64,000 nucleotides of DNA. Origin: Hexactinellida sp. DTS-2022. Its lineage: Eukaryota > Porifera > Hexactinellida. The DNA is taken from contig JAPNXP010000007.1 in NCBI GenBank assembly GCA_028753945.1, positions 558,001-622,000 of the forward strand, read 5' to 3'. Each line of letters opens with the position of its first letter. Within the stretch, counting starts at the first letter, position 1. The position numbers and the translations under genes are program-made. Below are positions 58,507-64,000 of this stretch, piece by piece. The notes below the pieces were generated by a model that made no database searches, was not told where the DNA came from, and was given only the letters and a program-made list of their open reading frames with translations.

Positions 58507-59512
58507 CAGAATTGAATCTTTTACTTTATCTGAGAAAATAAATTAATATTTGTTTCTTCTTTCTTTACAGACATTTCTGGGATGTGGTTCACAACTTCCC
58601 TGAAGAAACGAAAAGAAAGTTGTTACAGTTTATAACAGGAACAGATAGAGTACCAGTAGGGGGCCTTTCTAAAATTAGAATGATTATTGTTAAGAATGGA
58701 CCAGATTCTGACAGGTAAACTATCGTCACAGCTAACTTCCAAATTTAGGGCCTTAATACATCAACCTGTATATTTCATTATATAATCCGACTTTCCGATG
58801 GTGCAATTGTAATTTTTATTAAACGAGCCCTTTGGTCTCGGAAAAACACTAATAATAATAAGTATCTCGAGAAGGAATATAGTTACAGTTTAGTCAATGG
58901 ATCCAATTGATAGTCCGTCCTCAACTTCCTATTCAAAAGATAATACATTTCGATGCTCTATTTCCAACCAATTTTATCAGAGTTGTGATTATTGTAATAT
59001 ACATTCAAATAGTTATATACAGTGGATGCCGGTTATAAGCACATCGTCGGGAACTGCACTTAATGTGCTTATAACCGACATAAATTATATAGGGTATATG
59101 GCAACCGTTTTCCAACATAGTGTTCTCATATCCGATATGTTCTTATAACCGACATCTACTGTAGTAACTGTACTACATTTTGCGCAAAACTGGTTGGAAA
59201 AAAGCAAAAAAGCATGCAAATAATTGCATTGCATATATTTAAGTTGAATATACTAACCAATCCCTTATCCATAATTTGAGTGAATACCATTGCCTTATGT
59301 ATGGCATACTATGGTTGTACATCGATATTCACCTTATCCGTGTTCCTACTAACTTATCATGTACCTCCTTAAATTCCATTTCTCCCAATAGGTTGCCATC
59401 CGCTCACACATGTTTTAACGCTCTCCTTCTGCCTGACTATCCTTCCAGAGAGAAACTAATCGAGCGATTAATGAAAGCACTAAAATTCGGCAAAGGTTTC
59501 GGCATGCTGTGA
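48588..59512 (+). CDS. UBE3A: HECT E3 ubiquitin ligase UBE3A (E6AP)
   Basis: Eighteen phase-consistent exons: 48588-48652, 49261-49482, 49988-50060, 50837-51002, 51218-51319, 52007-52117, 52843-53123, 53315-53647, 54394-54655, 55216-55502, 55893-56037, 56304-56509, 57148-57315, 57375-57428, 57500-57601, 58293-58363, 58571-58714, 59392-59512. They give 970 aa; human UBE3A is about 850-875. The enzyme takes ubiquitin from an E2 onto a catalytic Cys and transfers it to substrates, including for the proteasome. Exons 1-2 encode [19 protein letters not shown] and the AZUL zinc module. Exons 3-6 form a Ser/Asp/Arg-rich linker, the least certain part. Exons 7-10 match the UBE3A middle region. Exons 11-18 are the HECT domain with [31 protein letters not shown] and the catalytic [10 protein letters not shown] (Cys about 938, codon 59411), ending FGKGFGML. 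Exon 4 uses a GC donor. Confidence 0.95.
48728..49018. repeat. MITEs D and B back to back
   Basis: A family D remnant (about 48728-48843, ttcgttataagcggtatttc) is followed at once by a family B element (48844-49018, agtaggaactcgttagtacg to actaacgaggttctagtg). They lie in UBE3A intron 1. Confidence 0.65.
49110..49215. repeat. MITE, family C, truncated
   Basis: Begins cggtggatgccggttataag and has gggaactgcactttaagtg; the right half is missing. It lies in UBE3A intron 1, about 45 bp before exon 2. Confidence 0.65.
50287..50502. repeat. Composite of two family B MITEs
   Basis: A first left half (cagtagaacctcgttagtg, to about 50413) is joined to a second, shorter, complete element (agtagaacctcgttagtacg to cgaggttctactg). 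One may have inserted in or recombined with the other. It lies in UBE3A intron 3. Confidence 0.7.
50592..50760. repeat. MITE, family A, reverse orientation
   Basis: The right end ctattaagcggagtcgactg is intact; the left end is worn (atagagccactggttaatag). It is followed by a family N fragment (50765-50805). It lies in UBE3A intron 3. Confidence 0.7.
51308..51471. repeat. MITE, family K, overlapping UBE3A exon 5
   Basis: Left end cagtagaactcggttagtt and right end tactatccgagttctac are inverted copies. The interior has acgtactaac and ataatacgtac words. The first 12 bases are the last 12 coding bases of exon 5, and its GTTAGT serves as the splice donor in the only phase-consistent model. A second copy is at 57925-58096. 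Confidence 0.7.
51590..51915. repeat. MITE C fragment and G element
   Basis: 51590-51687 is the right half of a family C element (ends aaccggcatccactg). About 51731-51915 is a family G unit: cagtgtattattatacagcc, then gcgctcctaaattcaaat and ccaaaaggagcgtctc. They lie in UBE3A intron 5. Confidence 0.65.
52128..52309. repeat. MITE, family B
   Basis: From cctcgttagtacggacacca to ctaatgaggttctact. It starts about 10 bp after UBE3A exon 6. Confidence 0.75.
52425..52820. repeat. MITE families Q and J
   Basis: About 52425-52582 repeats the words agtgaacacttt and gtgttcacttttc and ends ttttactg. About 52678-52820 has ends tatgtagacggtctata and tagacggtctacatata, with accaaaagcccctgccgt inside; its sister copy is at 63150-63300. 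They lie in UBE3A intron 6. Confidence 0.6.
53160..53260. repeat. Short MITE, family A
   Basis: Ends CAGTCGACTCCGCTAATAG and attaagcggagttgactg inside TA. It is the same short (about 101 bp) deletion type as at 30759 and 54701. It lies in UBE3A intron 7. Confidence 0.8.
53708..53822. repeat. Hairpin element with gtgccgacg arms
   Basis: Inverted arms of about 48 bp: caaaattgcagcctgtgccg and cggcacaggctgcaattttg, with tttggaggcacta against tagtgcctccaaa. The loop is about 20 bp. The arm sequence (gcctccaaaggaaa, tcggcacag) also forms part of the minisatellite at 20225-20566. It lies in UBE3A intron 8. Confidence 0.85.
54701..54802. repeat. Short MITE, family A
   Basis: Ends CAGTCGACTCCGCTTAATAG and attaagcggagtcgactg inside TA; 102 bp. 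It lies 46 bp after UBE3A exon 9. Confidence 0.85.
54864..55034. repeat. MITE, family B, reverse orientation
   Basis: Starts cagtagaacctcgtgagtac and ends near ctagcgagcttctatt. It lies in UBE3A intron 9. Confidence 0.7.
55519..55690. repeat. G element next to a splice donor
   Basis: Starts cagtgtattatacagcca 17 bp after UBE3A exon 10 and contains gcgctcctaaattcaaat and ccaaaaggagcgtctc. Sister copies are at about 51731, 60972 and 62637. A half family L element (55796-55853) follows in the same intron. Confidence 0.65.
56575..56789. repeat. MITE, family F, expanded
   Basis: Inverted ends atcccggccaaccatttttt and aaaggtgttaaccgatatat. The interior is longer than in other F copies. It lies in UBE3A intron 12. 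Confidence 0.5.
57725..57908. repeat. MITE, family A, full length
   Basis: Starts cagtagactccgcttaatag and ends attaagcggagtcgactg inside TA. It lies in UBE3A intron 15. Confidence 0.8.
57925..58225. repeat. MITE families K and F
   Basis: 57925-58096 is a family K element (cagtagactcggtttaatg to ttaactgagttctactg, with acgtactaac words). 58100-58225 is a family F element (tattggccaataccttttct to aaaggtgtttgctgatattc). They lie in UBE3A intron 15. Confidence 0.65.
58379..58503 (+). repeat. TTAG and TTA microsatellites
   Basis: About 17 TTAG units (one interrupted by GG) are followed by about ten TTA units. They fill most of UBE3A intron 16 and start 15 bp after exon 16. The TTAG run contains many AG dinucleotides, but the functional acceptor is at 58570. 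Confidence 0.95.
59020..59161. repeat. MITE, family C
   Basis: Starts CAGTGGATGCCGGTTATAAG and ends cttataaccgacatctactg inside TA. It lies in UBE3A intron 17. Confidence 0.85.
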
Positions 59513-60398
59513 CTAATGACCAATACTAGTAATATCTAGTATTAATTTAGATATTATTGTGTCTCAATTTTAGTGTTAAATGCTGATACTGTCTCAATTT
59601 GTTATTAACTACTTATACATAAGTAAATGTATTATTTGTCTTTTCAACTCACCAACTGATATGCACCAAAGGAATTTATAATAATTTAAATTAACGTTTC
59701 ACTTCATTATTCGTTTTATTTTAGGTTTTTTTTTTATTATAGGGACTTTTATTGAGTTTTCCTCTTTCATTATATAGTCCATATAGCATTCCATTTACCC
59801 GTATACGTTGTTGTAATATAATGTTTGTTTCCAGGGTAAATGAATATGTAAAGTGAGTGAAATTGGCTTTGTTTGACACATAATATTTTGTAATTACTTA
59901 TATCGGCCAATACTAAAGATCATTTTGTTAACATCGGAAATTCACTTTTTCTAAGACAAGTTTTGATATTTATTATGTGTTGGACGATAAATAAGCATGC
60001 GAATTACACTCAGTTTTAATAAACACTAGAAAAGTCCCTTGCTATTAGGCAAATGCGTTATTAATATAAATCTCAATTCCAACACCTTTTCTAATGACAT
60101 TTTCGGACACATTTTTGACATCGAAATTAACTTTTTCAAACAAGTTTTTTATTGAAAAGGTGTTGGCTGATACAGTATAACCTCGTTAATACGAAGAATA
60201 TTTCAGTCCCCTTCAAAGCCTTATCTGACAAAGACACCGATTAATACGAATTACGGATAAAAAGCGAACACATTTTACGGTCCATTGTTGTTCGTACTAA
60301 CGAGGTTATACTGTATTTAAGTAAGTTTAAATCTTAATAACTTATCCCAAATACGGTTATTAACAATTATTACTAGATTTACAGGATACACTCTTAAA
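59513..60398. other. UBE3A-KCTD spacer with F and B MITEs
   Basis: Contains an F element at about 59897-59995, a second F-like unit at about 60070-60170 and a B element at 60173-60313 (cagtataacctcgttaatac to acgaggttatactg). The first 380 bases hold only AT-rich DNA, probably the UBE3A 3' untranslated region. No other gene is seen. Confidence 0.6.
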
Positions 60399-63300
60399 AT
60401 GGCAAGTAATGCTGCTAACCTAGAAAGTGTGAAAACTCGCGTTAGCCGCATAGAAAGTATGCACGTTTCTCCATCTTACGCCGACCATTACAATATCCCA
60501 CATTACACACTTTCTTCCAAACACACTCAGTTCACTTCTCCGTCTCCTGTTAAGCCTCTCAGTCATAAATACGTTAAGCTTAACATAGGGGGCATGTTGT
60601 ATGTGAGTACACTCGATACTCTAACGCGAGAAGACAGCATGCTAAGAGCCATGTTCTCTGGGAGAATGAATATGGACAAAGATGAGGAGGGTATGCCATT
60701 GTTATACGTATAAGTTAACTAGTTCATTGAAAATGATAATTATTTATGATTATTTATGATTGTTTAATATGCTCACAATCACTTAGTGGTCATAAAGCAG
60801 TAATATTTGAACCCATTTCAAGTTTTAAAAATGATCCCTTAGCTAATTACTTCCAAAAAATTATTGGACACTTTTGATATATGTCAATTCATTTTGAGTG
60901 ATTCTAGAATATTTAATGAATTAGTCAACGTAGCTTACAATTAGTCACTGGTTCTCAACTTGGGGTCCATGCAATGATTTATCCAGGAGCGCGAGACGCT
61001 CCTTTGGAGTATGATTTTTTGGAAAATTTGAATTAGGAGCGCGAAAATTTGGAATCTTCTCCTATACCGTAACAGTAATTTGTGATTTAGGCGTATGAAA
61101 ACTGGATCAGACCAGAATTAGGAGCGAATTTACATATTTGTATAATACACAATAAATTTTATGCAAAAGTGCTTGAGACCTGTAAATCCCTTCGTTATAT
61201 CCGGATATTTGTTTTAAGCGGATAATAATTAATGTATTTAGTGCTCTGGGGGAAAATCTTCATTTCGTTATAAGCAGTTATTTCGTTATATCCGACTTGG
61301 TTATAACGGGAGTTCACTGTACATATTTGATTGCAACTATTATTTGTTATCTTATATAGGCTGGGTTCTGATTGATAGAGATGGAAAACATTTTGGATTT
61401 ATCCTAAATTATCTCAGAAATGGAGAAATATCTCTTCCAGAGTCGAGACAGCAATGTGAAGAAATTCTAGCTGGTAAACTGTTGATTCTAAATTCAGTTT
61501 ATACCTCGTTAGTAGGAACACGGTTGATACGAACACTATTTCAGTCCCCTTCAAAACCTTTTCAATACAAATGACATTGGTTAATACGAATTCCGGATAA
61601 GGCGAACACATTTTGATGGTGCCCTGGTGTTCCTACTAACGAGGTTCTACTGTATTTCGGTTTCTCTGGCTTGTATATGAATGCAGTCCACTCATTTTCT
61701 CAGGAATTGAATCTTATTAATTGAAATAAGTTCGGCTTATCGGATCAAAATTTGGTTACTCTGGGCAAAATTGGCTCAAAATATTAACTTAATAAAGTCA
61801 CAATTTTCGATTAATAGTGTCAATATTTTGTTAATTGTAACAAAGTGACAAAATTCAACGGAGTTGGCTGTATTACAGTGGATGTCGGTTATAAGCACAT
61901 CGTCGGGAACTGCACTTAATGTTCTTATAACCGGCATAAATTATATAGGGTATATGGCAACCGTTTTCCAACATAGTGTTCTTATATCCGATATGTTCTT
62001 ATAACCGGTGTGCTTATATCCGACATCTACTGTATTACAAATATGTTCTGTTTATACTATACATTTAATTCAGGATTATAGAGGGTCGGATTATGCCAGT
62101 TATACTGTACTCTTGTAGAAGCTAAATACTATTTGTTGGACGGTTTGGTGGACAAGCTATCTCTGCATTGCCGAAAGTTATTGGAAGATCTCTCTATTTG
62201 CAAAGTGCCCGTTATTTCTAGTCCGGAAGAGGAACAGCTGTTACTCTCATCTTCCTCTAAAGCAAGTTTAAATATAGATTATTCCAAATACAGTCGACTC
62301 CGCTTAATAGAGTCACCTCGCGACCAGTTTGTTTTGACCCGATTAAGCGGAGAAATCGATTAACCGATATATTGTATGCCAAACTGTAATTCTGTCCTAG
62401 AAATCCTGTGAAATTTTGACCCGATTAAGCGGATAAACCGATTAACCGGTGGCTCTATTAAGCGGAGTTGACTATAGATTATTCCAAATACAGTAGAACC
62501 TCGTTAATACGAGCACCAACGGACGGTAAAAATTTGTTCGCATTATCCGGAGTAATACCCATGAATAGCCATTGTAGGGACCTGATTTTGTGGAACTGTT
62601 TGTTTTGGAATCGCTAAGGCAAGTTTATAGAAAGCAGTGTATTATGCAGCCATTTGTTCTGATCCAATTTCATACGATTCCAAGAAGATTCAAAAAAATT
62701 TGCGCTCCTAATTAAAATTTTCCAAAAATCACACACCAATAGGAGCGTCTCGCGCACCTGGATAATTCCTTGCAACATAATATAGTAAACCTATGATATT
62801 ACATGGATTCCAAAACGATTGGAATGAATTTTGTCTAATAAGTAAAATATAATTTCAGGGCTTACTTATAGTTGGGTTTCAAACACTACCCTTTTGTATT
62901 AATAATTACCAAAAGGCGTGAAATAGTGAGGGAGTTGTATATATAATTTCGGGTATTTTGCGTTACGTAACATTTGAACTCCCCCATATATTGCTCAACA
63001 CATTTACAATATATAAACCCGGCTTTGAAAATTTTTGATGTAAAATTGACTTTTACTTGAAACTACATTATACAAAGTGTTGGCCGATATACGTACAAGT
63101 TATTCTTTAATTTAATGGTGGTGATTCTTAAACTATTTAATTGATAATATTTGTAGAACTTCCTTGTATGAAAAGGTTTATGAAAGTCCATACAAAATAA
63201 GCAAAAAATTTGTAGACCAAAAGCCCCTGCCGTTTATGGGCAATAGTATTTAAGTCAAATAAACCTGATCTAGAAATAGACGGTGTACATATACATTATT

Positions 63301-63404
63301 TCATATTTGTATATTATTTGTTGTATTTAATAATATTTATTTATTTTCTAGCCTGTTATCAAGTTCCTATACAACAGGAATAATAACAAATATTCCTATA
63401 CAAG
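60399..63404 (+). CDS. BTB/POZ adaptor, KCTD10/KCTD13/TNFAIP1 type (partial)
   Basis: Exons 60399-60690, 61360-61473, 62119-62261 and 63352-63404 (phases 1, 1, 0, then 2 at the last donor) give 200 aa so far. The rest lies beyond the window. Proteins of this BACURD group are substrate adaptors of cullin-3 ubiquitin ligases; RhoA is the known substrate in mammals. The T1-type BTB domain runs from about residue 58: [69 protein letters not shown]. The following [17 protein letters not shown] (exon 4) is typical of the C-terminal half. Exon 3 ends AAA followed by gcaagt, a GC donor, and the join to PVIKF matches the family exactly. Every intron is filled with MITEs. Which vertebrate paralogue is closest cannot be told. 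Confidence 0.9.
60972..61319. repeat. G element and D MITE
   Basis: About 60972-61148 is a G unit (atccaggagcgcgagacgct to tgtataatacaca). About 61155-61319 is a family D element ending ttataacgggagttcactg. They lie in KCTD intron 1, ending 40 bp before exon 2. Confidence 0.65.
61500..61652. repeat. MITE, family B
   Basis: From tatacctcgttagtaggaac to actaacgaggttctactg. It starts about 27 bp after KCTD exon 2 and keeps a spurious frame open past the exon end. Confidence 0.7.
61735..62108. repeat. Degraded A, intact C and partial R MITEs
   Basis: About 61735-61872 is a worn family A element (ggagttggctg end). 61876-62032 is an intact family C element (cagtggatgtcggttataag to cttatatccgacatctactg). 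About 62073-62108 is one arm of family R. The R arm ends ten bases before the acceptor of KCTD exon 3. Confidence 0.65.
62291..62472. repeat. MITE, family A, full length
   Basis: Starts CAGTCGACTCCGCTTAATAG and ends attaagcggagttgact. It starts 29 bp after KCTD exon 3. A partial family B element follows at 62491-62560. Confidence 0.8.
62637..62768. repeat. G element
   Basis: Starts agtgtattatgcagccatt and contains gcgctcctaattaaaatt and ataggagcgtctcgcgca. It lies in KCTD intron 3. Confidence 0.6.
62870..63300. repeat. MITE families F and J
   Basis: About 62870-63100 is an F-like unit ending agtgttggccgatatacg. About 63150-63300 is a J unit (accaaaagcccctgccgt, ctagaaatagacggtgtac) matching 52678-52820. 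They lie in KCTD intron 3. Confidence 0.55.
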
Positions 63405-63890
63405 GTTAGTTATTTATTTCTTCGATTACATTAACTTATCACAACTTCTTATTATAATCTAATAATCTCGTTATTCACATTCCTGTAATACAATCTCTAA
63501 CTTGGTTATTCAATTTCCTTTCTAATTGAAACTTACAGTGAAACTAAAACATTACTACTTCCTATTAGACTAGTTAGTTAATTTAATACATAATAATCAC
63601 ATAATATTCACATAATAATTCAGTGGAAACTTTGTAATTGGATCTAAGCCATTTTATAGTACTGATTCCAAGTATGGTTGATTTCAGTGACGAGTTGCAA
63701 CTAAGTTCTACATTGGATTCACTAAATTATATAAATGGGCTTTAAACATGGAATGGAATTAAAAATATTATTTTATGTTATGTATAGATGTGTTTTCACA
63801 ATAGGATTTGCCAAATAGAAATTCATTGGCCCCTTATTAACAATTAATTAATTCTCAAGATAACTAATACAACAAAACAGTCTAATGTCA

Positions 63891-64000
63891 CAGTGAACTC
63901 CTGTTATAACGAAGTCGGATATAACGAAATAACCGCTTATAGGAAATGGAGATTTTCCCCCAGAACACTAAATGAATTAATTGTTATCCGCTTTTAACGA
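63891..64000. repeat. MITE, family D, cut by window end
   Basis: Starts cagtgaactcctgttataac and repeats ttataacgaa-type words. The right end lies beyond the window. It lies in the KCTD intron after exon 4. Confidence 0.7.

Overview
This 64-kb window is nuclear DNA of an AT-rich, intron-containing animal genome. The genes are animal housekeeping genes (RPF1, EIF3M, RPL21, GFPT, UBE3A, a BACURD-type KCTD gene) with short spliceosomal introns. Among them lie three NACHT-LRR immune-receptor genes and two coiled-coil/NHL genes. An expanded NACHT-LRR family beside RING-less coiled-coil/NHL proteins, in a gene-dense genome full of small transposons, fits a sponge (demosponge-like) best. A cnidarian or another invertebrate is possible; the species is an inference.

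Layout: (1) 0.65-4.06 kb, NLR copy 1 (+), followed by a truncated copy of exon 1 of a coiled-coil gene. (2) 4.9-9.3 kb, a decayed Ty3/gypsy element (-) with a MITE nested inside it. (3) 9.4-10.5 kb, NHL gene 1 (-). (4) 10.7-19.0 kb, the left arm of a large inverted duplication carrying NLR copy 2 (+). (5) 19.2-38.9 kb, an unduplicated housekeeping block, all on +: an unrecognised coiled-coil gene, RPF1, EIF3M, NHL gene 2, RPL21 and GFPT. (6) 39.4-47.0 kb, the right arm of the duplication with NLR copy 3 (-). (7) 48.6-59.5 kb, a complete 18-exon UBE3A gene (+). (8) 60.4 kb to the end, the first four exons of a KCTD10/KCTD13/TNFAIP1-type gene (+), cut by the window edge.

The housekeeping genes were rebuilt exon by exon. 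In each, the splice phases agree and the product has the expected family length: RPL21 160 aa, GFPT 696 aa, EIF3M 384 aa, UBE3A 970 aa. Two introns appear to use GC-AG splice sites.

Almost all introns and spacers are built from short palindromic transposons. More than a dozen families start CAGT and end ACTG inside a TA target, as Tc1/mariner/pogo MITEs do, and are made of repeated short words. hAT-type elements with 8-bp target duplications also occur, including three inserted one after another at the same 8-bp site in a GFPT intron. Several insertions touch genes: one supplies the end of a UBE3A exon and its splice donor, one supplies the stop codon of NHL gene 2, and a minisatellite has multiplied a 3' splice site of the coiled-coil gene. 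The NLR copies are nearly identical through the NACHT domain. They differ mainly at the exposed strand positions of the leucine-rich repeats, as expected of diversifying recognition receptors.
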